DNA of 64,000 nucleotides from Enchytraeus crypticus (lineage: Eukaryota > Annelida > Clitellata > Enchytraeida > Enchytraeidae): contig CAJHZI010000550.1 in assembly GCA_905160935.1 (NCBI GenBank), positions 124,001 to 188,000 on the forward strand. The letters are read 5' to 3'. Every line of letters starts with the position of its first letter. Within the stretch, counting starts at the first letter, position 1. Below, piece after piece: positions 16,601 through 28,070 of this stretch. Made by a program: the position numbers and the translations under genes. Below the pieces are notes generated by a model. That model was not told the DNA's origin, did not search any database, and worked only from the letters and a program-made list of their open reading frames with translations.

Positions 16601-16910
16601 ATTAATTAGATTTGTGTGGTTTATTACGCACGATACATTCTAGTTATAAACATTCTATCAGAGTATCACTCAGTGCAGGTCCAGTAAATGGCAGAAAATG
16701 TAAATTGATGATCATTAACGAGAGATGCCGCTAAGCATTTTCTATCGGATGTAGCGCATTATTATTAATCAAATAATTATTATTAATCAAATAATTATTA
16801 TTAATTAAATAATTAATTATTTTTAATCAAACAATTAATTATTATTATTCCGATGATTAATGACTATTAATCAAATCAGATCATTTCACAATGACGCCAT
16901 GTTGTTGCAG

Positions 16911-16990
16911 ATGTTTATATTGACTGACGGGCAAGTGAGCAATACCAATGAGGTCATCAGTCTCGTGAGCAAGAATGCCAACAACACCAG
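16911..16990 (+). CDS. VWA5A-like: VWA5A-like exon (FILTDGQVSN)
   Basis: Acceptor TTGTTGCAG precedes 16911 and donor GTTAGT follows 16990. The 80-base exon reads MFILTDGQVSNTNEVISLVS then KNANNT plus two bases of Arg, the VWA-domain strand carrying the conserved L-T-D-G metal-site motif. Entry phase 0 (from 114), exit phase 2, matching 18367. Confidence 0.85.
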
Positions 16991-17144
16991 GTTAGTATGT
17001 TTTGTGTCACATAATAGTACTTTTTGTGTCTTAAAATAATATGTGGTGTGACAGTATAATACGTGGTGTGACATAATAGTGCGTTTTGTGTCACAATAAT
17101 ATGTGACGTAATAATATGTTGTGTGAAATAATAATAATAATCCA

Positions 17145-17224
17145 TTTCCATTGATTTTGGAAAAAAATTTAGCAACGACACGTATTGTGTCGTTGCTAGC
17201 TTTTTTTTCCAAAATCAATGGAAA
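17145..17224. repeat. 80-bp foldback
   Basis: TTTCCATTGATTTTGG..TAGCAACGACAC pairs with GTGTCGTTGCTA..CCAAAATCAATGGAAA around GTATT. It could be a small MITE or a snap-back duplication; upstream (16980-17140) are imperfect repeats of ATAATATGTGGTGTGACA. Confidence 0.75.
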
Positions 17225-17335
17225 AATAGGGGATTGACTGATGATATGGTGCGGGACAGAGAGGAGCGGAGAAGACCTATTCGTATCCCGACCCCAGTTA
17301 AACTGGGATGAAACAGAAGATGATGATGATGAGTC
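17225..17335 (+). mobile_element. GAT-tailed retroelement 3' fragment
   Basis: GGGGATTGACTGATG..ATTCGTATCCCGACCCCAG..GATGATGATGATG, the 3' part of the family at 690. Confidence 0.7.
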
Positions 17336-17589
17336 ATACCTTATGTACCTTAGACTACGTAAGGTATGGATAAGGCATAGACTTTGTGAAGGGATTAACT
17401 TGTTGATCTAAGGATTGCTATTAATTATGGAGCGAGAGAGCAGACTTGAGTATGAATATGTAGTTTGAACCCGCCACTTGGCGGTGCACTGAAGAGAGAA
17501 AGAAGAGATGATGAGGATGATGATGTGTGATAGGTTTACTTGTCTTGATTATGTCATACAGCGTCAATAAGACTAGATTAGTAGCCTAC

Positions 17590-18175
17590 TCAGTCTAGAC
17601 TGTATAATCGCTCTGTAGTAATAATAATAACAACATAAGAATTAGAATGCTGCAGTCATCAATGACAACATCGAGCACTATTGAGACATACCCAAGCCGG
17701 CGAGCAAAAAGAAGGTCCAAAAACAGCGCAAATTCCAAAATCCTGAAAATCTTTCCAAAGTAGAGAGAATTAAAGAAAAGGAGGTTTATGCGCTGGTGCA
17801 TAGTATACTGTCCAATGACTGCTTGTATAGCCAAACATTCACAGCGAATGTTGTAGACTCTCCGTCTGTCTCGTGATATGTTATATGTCAGGTTATAAAC
17901 GACAATTAATATACAACTGCTATAGAAAGTCATATGGGTAAACAGGATTGTTTTCTCAGGGAGTGACACCTCTGCCCAGTAAATGTTAGTCGAAGCTGAA
18001 GAAGGCATAGGGGGCCCACCTCGTCATAAGCAAAATCCCCCAAGAATACTGGTATATCATGTTAGATGATTTAAAGATTCACTCGTATGTGGACGTGAAG
18101 AGAAAAGCGGAAGATAGGGAATAGTGGAGGCGTTATATACCATGGACCTGCCAGTAGGCAGTGCAATAAGGGAGA
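17590..18175 (-). mobile_element. Two adjoining interspersed repeats
   Basis: 17590-17765 is the inverse of 36690-36800 (TTGGACCTTCTTTTTGCTCG; GTGCTCGATGTTGTTATT), the 3' region of a CR1/L2-like LINE. 18005-18175 is an inverse copy of the family with GGCAGGTCCATGGTATATA also found at 21068, 27245, 38805 and 41292. Confidence 0.65.
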
Positions 18176-18366
18176 GAGATATATAGAAAATCACGTGTAT
18201 TGTATTAAATATTTTTCATTGTATATTTCGTAAGTAGGCATTTTCTTTATTAGTGACGTGAATAGCACTTTTTCTTCTTGTATCATATATTGAATGCGGA
18301 ATAATATTTTTCGATCTATTAATTGTTTTAAAGTATTAATTGTAATTTATTTTAATGTGTACGTAG

Positions 18367-18481
18367 AGTGTTCACGTTTGGTATTGGGGAGGGAGCGTCT
18401 ACGGCCCTGGTGAAGGGGTTGGCTAGAGCTGGTAGGGGTAGGGCAGAGTTCATTAAAGATAACGACCGCCTGCAGGCTATT
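18367..18481 (+). CDS. VWA5A-like: VWA5A-like exon ([11 protein letters not shown])
   Basis: Acceptor TACGTAG before 18367, donor GTAAGT after 18481. One base completes the Arg codon from the previous exon, then [20 protein letters not shown].. and [13 protein letters not shown], the end of the VWA domain with the G-I-G-x-G-A-S loop. Exit phase 0. Confidence 0.88.
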
Positions 18482-19780
18482 GTAAGTCTAATTATTTATT
18501 TTTATTCTATTTATTATTTATTTAATAGTCTCCTCCCTTAAGCTTAAAACATTTTTATTTAGTGGATTGGGACTAGTGTGCTGCCTTCTTTTTCTCTTAC
18601 CTACGATTGCAAGTGTTGCTTGCACACATCGGTGCGCAGACGTGCATACTACTACTTATTATTATTATTAATATTATACACAGTAACTGCATGAAAGACA
18701 GAATGGAAAATGAATACTAGCCATTAATATTTTGTAATGATGATTACTGATCGCTTATCATGTTCTAAGTTTACTTACTTAAGAACAACAGTGCATTACA
18801 ACAAATACAACTACATTGAAAATAAGCAAGAAAATTAAAAAAGGTAAAGATGTTCTAATCGGTTACTAAATGGCTAGCTAGTTCTTTCAAACAAACACAA
18901 TCAAATGATAAATAAATACATTGAAATAACATATATTTCTTAAAATTAAATTTATACTCTTACAATTCTTCATGACCAAATTACATTTATGTTAATCTGG
19001 CTTATAATACTGATCCATTTGCCATTCATTGACACCACTCATTAGTAACTATCAATTATTCTAATTACTCACAAGTCACAAACTGTAAACATATATTCTA
19101 TATTCTTACAGAAAAAGCTAGGCTGATTCAGTTTGCGTCTCCTAGATTGTTTGAAATTTGCAAGTAGCGTGATAGCAAGAGTAATAATACAAAATAATAA
19201 TAGAAGTTTAATATCCTTTCTCAATACGAAAGTGATATCATGGAGAATTGTATTTCTACTATTTAATACTGAATAATAAAGCTCACCCGTAACCGATATC
19301 ACTTTCAAAATATGAAACTGATGTTAACACCAACGTTAGGATTTTTTAACCATTGCAACTTGAAAAATTGTCTTGGTCACATCACTGAGTAATATAAGCT
19401 TCATAGTTTAAATAACACTACATCGTTAAATATAACAAAGCGGCGGATCTTCTGCTATTACTAATTGCAAGAGAAAGCGAGATCAAAAGCGGATCAAAAT
19501 TTTGACCTATGGCGGAAAGAGATGGGTTTTAGCTTGCCAAGGAAAGTACCAACACTTACAGGATCGTAGCTCTTGTGGCAGAGAGGTCCATTAGGTAATT
19601 GCACTGTTTCGATCTCGCTTTCTCTTGTGGTTTCTGTGTATTCTGTCAACATCGTGCGGTGCTTTGGCGCCTGTTTGTGTTGAGTATGCAAGAGACGTCC
19701 CTGACATTGCCATATGGCGAGGAATCAGACGTTTAATTCTCATTGATTGATTGATTGAGTAAATTGATGCTGTTAACCAG
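18482..19780. other. Intron sequence without recognised features
   Basis: AT-rich. The open frames at 19069-19308 and 19494-19791 have no recognisable domain or splice context. Confidence 0.5.
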
Positions 19781-20245
19781 CAACGTATCAAGCACTTAGC
19801 AGTGTTACTACTTATCTCACTAGGTGTAGGTGATGAAGACGCTGAGAGCCCAGGATTTGACCCTGCACTTACTGATCCGCGGTCTTATATCTTATCGACA
19901 TCACCTCTGGCTCCAGTAAATTGATGCTTTTAATCAGTAAATCAAGAAAGGAAAAAATGAAGGAAAGAAAAAATGGAAAAAAATTGAAAAAGGAAACAAA
20001 TCAAGAAAGGAAACTATGTATCACATGCTCTATGCCATGTGTAACTATACGGAATAACAAATAATTAGAAAAGTAACGTATCAGACAGTAAGCAGAGTTA
20101 CCTATGTGTCTCGTGCAGGCGATAAGGTCGCTCAAGGTTGAAGCTTAATGATTTAGGCCTGTTAATTGATCAGTAACGCTTCAAGCAGTTGTCAGAGCTA
20201 GCTGTGTGTTTCATGCAGGTGATGAAGACGCTGAAGGCTGCCATG
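19781..20245 (+). repeat. Three degenerate tandem copies of a splice-acceptor region
   Basis: AACGTATCAAGCACTTAGCAG-type sequence plus an AG acceptor and the first ~20 bases of the next exon occurs at 19781-19850, 20074-20140 and 20174-20245; only the last leads into an intact exon. An inverse SINE of the GCCAGTGGCGAAGTCGG family (to ~19925) cuts the first copy. Confidence 0.7.
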
Positions 20246-20377
20246 CAGGCGAGTGTCACTGACCTGCAGCTGGACTGGGTGCTCGAGGGTTCGCCCAGGC
20301 TCGTACAGGTGCCCAAGAAGCTGCCGCCCGTGTTCTCTGGGGACAGGCTGATCGTCTACGCCGTGTCGAGTGGACAG
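20219..20377 (+). CDS. VWA5A-like: VWA5A-like exon (VMKTLKAAMQASVTDL)
   Basis: Acceptor TTTCATGCAG, donor GTGCTG. 53 codons in phase 0: VMKTLKAAMQASVTDLQLDW.. then LPPVFSGDRLIVYAV, the segment after the VWA domain in VWA5A-type proteins. It also encodes its own start-like ATG, but splice context and continuity favour an internal exon. Confidence 0.87.
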
Positions 20378-20404
20378 GTGCTGTATAGGCCTTGTTACAA
20401 GCAT

Positions 20405-21010
20405 TATAATTAGTAGTAGAAATGCAATTAGTAGAGATACAATTAATAGAGGTATACTTAATAGAGATACATTTAGTAGAGGTATAATTAATAGAGATAC
20501 AATTAGTAGAGGTACAATTAATAGAGATACAATTAGTAGAGGTACAATTAATAGAGATACATTCAGTAGAGGTACAATCTAGTACAGGTACAATTAATAG
20601 AGATATAATTAATAGAGATACAATTAGTAGAGGTAAAATTTAGTAGAGATACAATTAGTAGAGGTACAATTAATAGAGATACAATTAGTACAGGTACAAT
20701 CTAGTACAGGTACAATTAATAGAGATATAATTAATAGAGATACATTCAGTAGAGGTATAATTATTAGAGATACAATTAGTAGAGGTACAATTAATAGAGA
20801 TACAATTAATAGAGGTACAATTTAGTAGAGGTTCAATTAGTAGAGGTACAATTTAGTAGAGGTACAATTAGTAGAGGTACAATTTAGTAGAGATACAATT
20901 AGTAGAGGTATAATTTAGTAGAGGTACAATTAGTAGAGGTAAACAATTTAGTAGAGATACAATTAGTAGAGGTACAATTACTAAAGGTACAATTAGTAGA
21001 GGTATAATCT
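20405..21010 (+). repeat. Minisatellite, ~15-16-bp units AATTAGTAGAGGTAC / AATTAATAGAGATAC
   Basis: About 38 alternating units directly after the exon. Open frames through it are repeat artefacts. Confidence 0.9.
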
Positions 21011-21067
21011 ATAAGCTACAAAATACAACAAAGTATTTTATTTACGTCAAATTCTCTCTCGCTCTTA

Positions 21068-21460
21068 ATTTACTGCCTACTGACAGGTCCATGGTATTTA
21101 ACACCTCCACTCTTCTCTGTCTTCCGCTTTCCTCTTCATGTCCACATATGAGTAGATTTTGAAATCATTTAACATTCCTTTTGATATACCATTATTTTTG
21201 GGGGATTCTGTTTCTGATGAGGTGGACCCCCGTAAGCCAGTCGAGGGTCCAGGCTAGTGAAAAAATAACGTTAATTTTAGCCTTTTTTAGCTATTATGTG
21301 TGTGTAATGCACGTGTTGTAAATACGGCAAAGCACCAAGATCCAAACCAACATCAGAAAGGACACTCGGTTGATGAGCGCCTAGGCTCCAGGTGTCTAAT
21401 CCCGACTTTAGCTAAACTGTGATTCAAGGGAAGATGATGTTGATGATGATGATGTTATGA
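21068..21460 (+). mobile_element. Interspersed repeat plus GAT-tailed element
   Basis: 21068-21245 is a copy of the GGCAGGTCCATGG family (here TGACAGGTCCATGGTATTTA); 21320-21455 is a short GAT-tailed copy (CACTCGGTTGATGAGCGCCTA). Confidence 0.7.
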
Positions 21461-21601
21461 CATTAGCTGTGGATGTTGCAGGCTTTGCAAATATAAAAAA
21501 AAATTGAAACAAGAATCACATTTCTTTGTTACTTCCTAAGCTCTAGTTGCCTACTTTTAAATGTAAGTCGTACAGATAAAAGCGACATTTGACTGCTACA
21601 G

Positions 21602-21770
21602 GCGCTGCTGGACGGTAGAGTGGAACTGAGGGGACGCGTGGGGGAGCGGCCTCTCAGCTTCAAGCTTGACGTGGAGGCGGGGCTTATGAAGCTGTCAGAG
21701 GATGGAGCTCTGCCGATACATCGTCTCGCTGCAAAGACACAAATTCAACAGCTTCAGGATGAAGGGCAAG
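21602..21770 (+). CDS. VWA5A-like: VWA5A-like exon (ALLDGRVELRGRVGE)
   Basis: Acceptor CTGCTACAG, donor GTGTGC. Reads ALLDGRVELRGRVGERPLSF.. then LPIHRLAAKTQIQQL, with the conserved H-R-L-A-A-K stretch. Enters in phase 0, leaves in phase 1. Confidence 0.87.
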
Positions 21771-22019
21771 GTGTGCACTTGTGATATAGCCCAGTGTTAA
21801 TCTTACTATAGTTGTTGTTGTTATTGTTATTGTTGTTGTTGTTGTTTAGAGTTAGACCTGAAATCACCAACGTGAGAATTACAGGACAAACAGTCAAAAG
21901 GAAAATCTAAACAGTTTCCTTCGGGTATAAGTTTTGTCCCAGTCTGTATTATTTGGGGGGACTTCTCTGCCATCATCCTTGTATGAGGAAACGTACTTTA
22001 AACCTTTATTATTATTATT

Positions 22020-22230
22020 TTTTTAATGCCCTGGGCTGTAAAGGGCCCTGGGCTAAAAAATAAGATAAAAGAGACTTTATTTAATTAAAAGTTTTTAAAA
22101 AGCGACTAAAATAATTCCTCTGCACTCTGGGAAGCCTCTTTAGCCAAAGTGCCACTGAAGCAGACTGCATTGAATCGCTGGAGAGCAATAATAATAATAA
22201 TAATTATTATTATTATTATTATTATTATTT
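22020..22230 (-). mobile_element. Retroelement 3' fragment (as 25620-26150) plus (TAA)n
   Basis: GCCCTGGGCTGTAAAGGGCC..ATTGAATCGCTGGAGAGCAA matches the longer copy at 25620; an (AAT/ATT)n tract follows. Confidence 0.7.
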
Positions 22231-22371
22231 GATTTGATAGTTCTCTTTATTTGATGTTCTGAAGAAATCGCAATTGTACCAAGACACTTGTGATGTTAAC
22301 TTATTTCGCAGTCGATAAGAAAAAGTTAATTTAAATAGCGTTTTGTATCTATGTTATAAATAATACAACAG

Positions 22372-22534
22372 AGAACCCAGAAGCGAACAAGGCGGCTGTG
22401 ATACTGTTGAGTATAGCGAGTAACATAGTGTCACGTCACACCGCTATGGTTGCCATCGACAAGGACAAGTCCGCTAAGCTGACTGGAGTGAGGAACGTCT
22501 GTGAGGTTCCTGTGGCGAGATACTGCAGTGAATC
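22372..22534 (+). CDS. VWA5A-like: VWA5A-like exon (AAVILLSIASNIVSRHTAMVAID)
   Basis: Acceptor ATACAACAG. Two bases complete a Glu codon from the phase-1 donor at 21770, then NPEANKAAVILLSIASNIVS, RHTAMVAIDKD and VPVARYC, matching the S-x-x-T-A-M/F-V-A-V/I-D strand of VWA5A-type proteins. The 3' limit is uncertain: GTTAGT at 22535 or GTGAAT at ~22528. Confidence 0.82.
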
Positions 22535-22711
22535 GTTAGTATTAAACTTTATATTGATCGTTCTCACTTTTCTTAAATACGTAAAGTCTTTTACTCTATC
22601 ATTTTTTTATATTTTGTTTTTATCTTTCTCTCCCTTCCTGAATACGTAAAGTCTTTTACTCTATCATTTTTTTATATTTTATATTGATCTTTCCCTCTTT
22701 TCCTGAATCAT

Positions 22712-22885
22712 CATCATCATCAGTTCCTTGAGTTCTGTACAGAACATAGGGCGGCAACATTCCTCCATTCGTTTCTATCATCAGCAATATTCACAGCGTC
22801 TTCCCAAGAAATGTTTAATGTTCTCAAATCCTTGTGGATCGTATTTAGCCAAGTACTTCTAGGTCTTTCTCGTTTCCTTTTTCCT
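22712..22885 (-). pseudogene. LINE C-terminal fragment
   Basis: The minus strand reads a W-x-x-x-I-x-K-D-L-R..A-x-x-x-A-x-D-R-x-x-W-R-type tail (TIHKDLRTLNISWEDAVNIA; DRNEWRNVAALC), typical of RTE/L2-like LINE ends. Confidence 0.6.
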
Positions 22886-23182
22886 TGAGTTTTTTCCTCT
22901 TTCCCTGAATACGTAAAGTCTTTTACTCTATCATTTTTATATTTTATTTTGATCTTTCTGTCTTTTCTTGAATATGTAAAGTCTTTTACTTTATCATTTT
23001 TTATATTTTATTTTTTATCTTTCTCTCTTTCCCTGAATACTTAAAGACTTTTACTCGATCATTTTTTAAATTTTATTTTGATCTTTCTCTCTTTCCTTGA
23101 ATAATTAAAGCCTTTTACTTTATAATTTTTTTATATTTTATTTTGATCTTTCTCTCTTTCCCTGAATACGTAAAGTCTTTTT

Positions 23183-24070
23183 ATCAAAGCTTGATTCGAC
23201 ATATATATTTAGTATGTATTTGTATTGGTAATTGTATTTCTAGTAAAGTATTTAATGATACTGCTAGATAAGTAAAGTTAAGATTTAAAGTATTGAGTTT
23301 ATTAAAGTAAGATCCTAGGCGGTAACTAAGCTAGGGCAAGTGACCAATGAGGGCATGCCTAAACAGGAAGTGGAGAGATCCAAGATGGAAGTGTGATAAC
23401 ACGGACGTAAAACGTGCCAAGTTGAAAAGAGATTTAGGAGATTCGAAGAATCTCAATAGTAGACGAATTGAGAGCAATTCGAAGGGTTCGGTTATTCGAA
23501 CTAATTTGTAGTCCATCGAGCAGTCGATGAGAAGAGAGTGATTTGTAGAGGATCGAAGAGGGAAGAGAGTTCCATCGAAATATTCTAACCTAGGGATAAT
23601 ACTAGAAGGTATCCCAGTAGGCGAATAGTCGAGAGGAAAGTAAAGTAAAGTGTAGGAATTCATGCTAATGAGCGTATTAGTAATTTGTATGTCGAAAGTA
23701 ATCGCATGTAATCTAAAGTACTTGCTTTTGCGATATTTAAAGTGAACTATAATTCGATAGAGAAGTATAGTTTTAAGTTATTCGAATTTCGCGTACACGT
23801 GTTATTTGAAATCGTTTTAGTTTTCGTTCTATTGAATATCCGTGTATTACTGTTATTTCTTTTAGTATTAAATTAATATTTAATTTAATACAGTCGCTGA
23901 AGTTATCAATCGTTAAGTAAGATATCTAGATTCAGTCAAATCGAGGACAGGTAAAAATTCCAAAATAATTACTAGAGGCAGTTTATTAGGGGTTTGAATC
24001 CTGGACCATTTGATGTCAGGTCCTCATTTTACCTCAGATTAAAATTTGTAGAATCAGGTTCCTGACACTT
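23183..24070 (-). mobile_element. ~890-bp insertion in the minisatellite, possible solo LTR
   Basis: It begins on the minus strand TGTCAGGAACCTGATTC. The minisatellite resumes on both sides with CTTTT adjacent. A B-box-like GGATTCAAACCCC is near that end. Without a second copy the class cannot be fixed. Confidence 0.35.
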
Positions 24071-24950
24071 TTACTCTATCAGTTTTTATATTTTATATTG
24101 ACCGTTCCAACGTAAGAAAGGGCATTCGGTTGGTGAGCGCCTAGGCTGCAGAAATTGCTAACAAAATTAGACCAATGGAAAACAAAAGTCTTTAGGATTA
24201 GAGAAGGTCTATTCGTATCCCGACCATAGTTAAACTGGGATTTAAGGTAAGATGATGATGATATTGATCGTTCTCTCTTTCCCTGAATACGTAACGTCTT
24301 TTACTTTATCAATAAACACGTAAAGTCTTTTAATTTTTCCTTGAATACGAAAAGTGCTTTACTCTGTTATTTTCTAATATCTCACAGTAAAATATGCACT
24401 GATACCTAGATATCAATGTAGAATCAACAATACCAAATCAATGACAAATACAAATAGAAATAAACATCCAAGGGAAATAAAATAAAATAAAAATTCCCAG
24501 AAACACAGGGTTTCAAACAGTCTGTAGAAACCAGAACAACGGGCGTCAGGGAAGATGATGCACATCTTATCTAGCTGACCACCGTCTACAACTGTATTAA
24601 TGTCATGTATAATGCAAAATCAACTGAAATACACACTTTAGTTAAGTAACAATTCTAGCTGGACATTAACATACAAAAAACGAAAGTTTAGAAATTTACA
24701 AACCATCAAATAAGAAATATTTGTAACGTTTAGTGAATTCAGTTTGGGACCTCGAAGTTGTTCTAGAACTCAAATATTAATAATATATAAATATCAATAA
24801 TACTTTACGTATTATTGAATAGGTAAATTGTTTTACTCTATCATTGGATACGAAAAAAATTATTTTACTCTATCATTGAATACGTAGACTCTTTACTGTT
24901 TCATGGAATGTATAACTCTTTCACTTAATGCATCACGGTTAGGGAATATA

Positions 24951-25215
24951 GCGTAACAGTTAGAGTGCTCGCCTCGGATACAAGTGGCTTGGGTTCAAAG
25001 CCCAGGTCAGTCAACTAATGGTGGATCTCCTTGGGCCCACGGAAGGCTAATCTTGTTTTGGAGCTGGCAGCCGACTGGCGCTATCAGTAGCTAAAGTATG
25101 ATCAGCCATGGAAAGGATTAATAATAAGCTGCCATGAACCTGTAAAGCGGTCTCGAAGACCAGACACCGGCCATGACACCGCTATAGAAATTTCGATGTT
25201 ATTAATATTATTATT
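24951..25215 (+). mobile_element. tRNA-derived SINE (family B)
   Basis: The tRNA-like head has TAGCGTAACAGTTAGAG and box B GGGTTCAAAGCCC. A ~150-bp body follows, ending GTAAAGCGGTCTCGAAGACC..GACACCGCTATAGAAATT and an AT-rich (TTA)n tail. Tail-only relatives are at ~30960 and ~63270. Confidence 0.7.
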
Positions 25216-25619
25216 ATGATTATTATTTGTTTTATTTTTACCCCGGGTGTAAAGAACCCGGGGTTTGATGAAAACGATTCGAGCAATACGTGTTCAATCG
25301 CCGCCCGGCTACTCGAGGCCATCTAGCTGCTTCAAGGAATTGCTGAAGCATTATTATTATTATTATTGTTATTACTATTATTATGAAGATCTTTTATTCG
25401 TCAATTAGACAACTAAGAAATATAACAAGAGTCTTACAGCGAATCAGTGCAGATTACAAAATACAAGTGCGATAACTAAACAATCTTACATTAGAACGCT
25501 TCTACAAAAATTGTTAAAGACATTTTGCTTCATGTTGCTTGACGATACTTAATTATTGTTATTATTATTATTTTATTATTTTTTTATTATTTTATTATTA
25601 TTATTATTATTATTATAGA

Positions 25620-26150
25620 AATATGCCCTGGGCTGTAAAGGGCCCTGGGCTAAAAATAAGATAAAAGAAACTTTATTTAATTAAAGTTTAAAAAGAAGCG
25701 ATTAAAATAAATCCTCTACACTCTGGGAGGCCGCATTAGCCATAGTGCCACTGACACAGACTGCATTGAAACGCTGGAGAGCAATAGACAGTCGCTGCAA
25801 AGGAAAGCTTTTTCCCGTTGATCACCAGTAATGGCGCTGGTCCTCCTGCCTATTCGTCAGTAAAGTCTGATGCGGCAGAGTTGATGGGGCCCAGGGTCTC
25901 AAAGGCAATAGGCATGAAGACATAGTTGCTAGAGATTTCGGCATACTTCAGAGTATTCCTAATAGCCGCGGCCTCTGCAGCAGCACCAGCAGCAGCGCAA
26001 GATAGGCCGAGATTGCTTACTGAGAAAGTGTCCGTAACGGTGACGTCCCAGCTAACACACTTGCCCTCTGCCCATGGAATTTGTGAGACACCTTCCGGAC
26101 GCTTCCTATCAGTGCGCATCAATCCCAGGGGCTCTTCAACTGCTGGGATG
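25620..26150 (-). pseudogene. Retroelement fragment with restriction-like endonuclease motifs
   Basis: The minus strand reads KRPEGVSQIPWAEGKCVSWD then VTVTDTFSVSNL, an Ala-rich helix (AAAGAAAEAAAIRNTLKYAE) and FMPIAFETLGP. The R-P-x-G..W-D-V-T-V-x-D pattern is a PD-(D/E)XK-type endonuclease motif found at the C-terminus of some non-LTR retroelements. The 3' end is shared with 22020-22230. Truncated on both sides. Confidence 0.55.
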
Positions 26151-26225
26151 TTCGCTCGACTCAGGGCGCGCCAGATTAAATCGTTTAGGAACTGATGTCT
26201 GCTGATTCTGCCGACACTACGCTTG

Positions 26226-26263
26226 CACGACAGGCCGTGATATTATTATCACGGCCTGTCGTG
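26226..26263. repeat. Perfect 16+6+16 palindrome
   Basis: CACGACAGGCCGTGAT, ATTATT, then its exact inverse; an (ATT)n tract follows to ~26318. Confidence 0.85.
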
Positions 26264-26276
26264 GCTATTATTATTA

Positions 26277-26318
<42 letters not shown>

Positions 26319-26739
26319 GCTCCTCTATCGGTATTCTAGGCTGATATTAAGACTCGACCAGACTTGTCATTTTTTTCTGTAAACACGGCTTGGGCTTCCA
26401 GTGTTTAGTTCGACTTGAATTGAACGTGTCGATAGTTGAACTCTCCGTGAAAGCTCACGAGAACAGGGTTTTAGCAACGTATGTCGATAGCGTCATCTTT
26501 AGGCGAAAACATGGAAGTTTAACTCTTTTGTTTAGTGGGCATGCGTCAGAGCCTTGGGGCCTGTTTGTAAATTTTCGCGTCATCCTATGCATTGTGTACG
26601 GTGTTATTTTGATTTTCGTGAAAATAAAACCTCTATCTATTCTTTTCTCATCAAATTATTATCTAAGCCAATATTGGATCATGAAACTTTGTTAGATGGT
26701 GAAACTTACGTTAAATTAAAATTTATAAGTTGACTTGAA

Positions 26740-27010
26740 TCATCATCATCATCTTCCCTTGAATCCCAGTTTAACTAGGGTCGGGATACAAATAGACTGT
26801 CTCAAATCCTCTCTGTCTTACATCATGCATCAGTCAATCCCCTATTTAAGACTTTTCCATTTGCAGCAATTTCTGGAGCCCAGTTGCTCACCAGCCTAAT
26901 ACCCTTTCTGGCGTTGGTGTGGATCTTACTGCTTTAGTCGCCATCTACGACACGTGCAGTCATCGTTCGGTTAATTCTTCAAACAATCCGGACACGACAC
27001 AGGGAATTAT
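26740..27010 (-). mobile_element. GAT-tailed element, reverse copy
   Basis: Begins (ATC)n then CTTGAATCCCAGTTTAACTA, ending near CAATCCGGACACGACACAGG. Relative of 690-880. Confidence 0.8.
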
Positions 27011-27244
27011 TAGAATTATTAGTTGACTTTAATAAATGATAATAATATGAAGGTGTAGATTAAATCCATCAGTTAGGGCTCTGGCATACGTATAGATCTT
27101 TATAGAACTTGTTTACTTTTAAAACATGACATTGTACTATCTCTGACGCCTGTGCAATGATTCAGCTGATTGTTTTTGGTCTTCAATTTACGGTGTAAGA
27201 TATACCATTAATATAAAATATCGTCGATAGCCAATCTGTCTAGA

Positions 27245-27480
27245 CATACCTCTCTCGGTGCACTACCTACTAGCAGGTCCATGGTATATAGCGCTTCCAT
27301 CTCTATCTTCCCTTTTCCTCTTCATGTCCACGTACGAGTGGATCTTTAAATCACCTAACATTCCTTTTGATTTACCATTACTCTTAGAGGATTTTTCTTA
27401 CGATGAGGTGAACCCCCTATGCCTTCCTCAACTTCGACTAAAATTACAGGGCTGGGGCATCATTCCCTGAGAAAAACACG
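27245..27480 (+). repeat. Interspersed repeat of the GGCAGGTCCATGG family
   Basis: TAGCAGGTCCATGGTATATA..CACGTACGAGTGGATCTTTA; also at 18005, 21068, 38805, 41292 and short pieces at 48480 and 62345. No coding capacity recognised. Confidence 0.7.
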
Positions 27481-27779
27481 CATTATAGTGAAACGATCAA
27501 CTATGTTGATATCTATCACTTTTATGCATAAACCGTTAGGCAATTTATAGTCCATTTTCCGTATAACCAGTCCAATGAACGTCCGAAATTTTACTCTCAG
27601 AGAACACAATCCTGTTTGCCCAAGTTTTCTGTTGTTTATTCAATGAGGCTAGGTCTTATTTTATTTACTTATTTGCTAGTCAGCAAATGCTCAGACACAC
27701 ACATTGACATCTAGGCATCCAGCGGTACTAAATGTTACGTAGATATTAAATATTAGTTTAATATATTATATTGATTTAT

Positions 27780-28070
27780 AATATGAATGTTGAGGGGATC
27801 GGGGATAGGTTGGCTCAGTCGAGATTGAGATGGTATGGGCATATTGTGAGAAAGGCAGATGAGGATGTAGTAAAGAGAGTTTGGAGGAAAGAGCTGGATG
27901 TTAAGCTAGAGGGACGTAGACCACAATTGACGTGGGATGCGGTAATTAAGAAGGACATGAAAAATTGATTGAAGATATGGTGTGGGACATTGAGGACTGG
28001 AGAAAGTCTATTCGTATCCCGACCCTAGTTAAACTGGGATTTAAGGGAAGATGACGATGATGATATTTTT
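27780..28070 (+). pseudogene. LINE reverse-transcriptase C-terminal end with GAT tail
   Basis: Reads MNVEGIGDRLAQSRLRWYGH then R-K-A-D..GRRPQLTWDAVIKKDMK, the usual tail of RTE/CR1-type LINE proteins; it runs into GGTGTGGGACATTGAGGAC..AAACTGGGATTTAAGGGAAG and a GAT tail. Confidence 0.7.

Larger units (their letters stand above)
22545..24940 (+). repeat. Long degenerate tandem repeat (GAATACGTAAAGTCTTTTACTC units), interrupted
   Basis: A ~60-bp unit with TGAATACGTAAAGTCTTTTA and TTTTGATCTTTCTCTC recurs from 22545 to 23180 and in scattered units to ~24930. It is interrupted by a LINE piece (22712-22885), an ~890-bp insertion (23183-24070) and a GAT element (24108-24265). Confidence 0.75.

Noticed and set aside
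24951-25040. Functional tRNA gene
   Set aside because: Imperfect stems, and continuation into a SINE body with related tail copies elsewhere.
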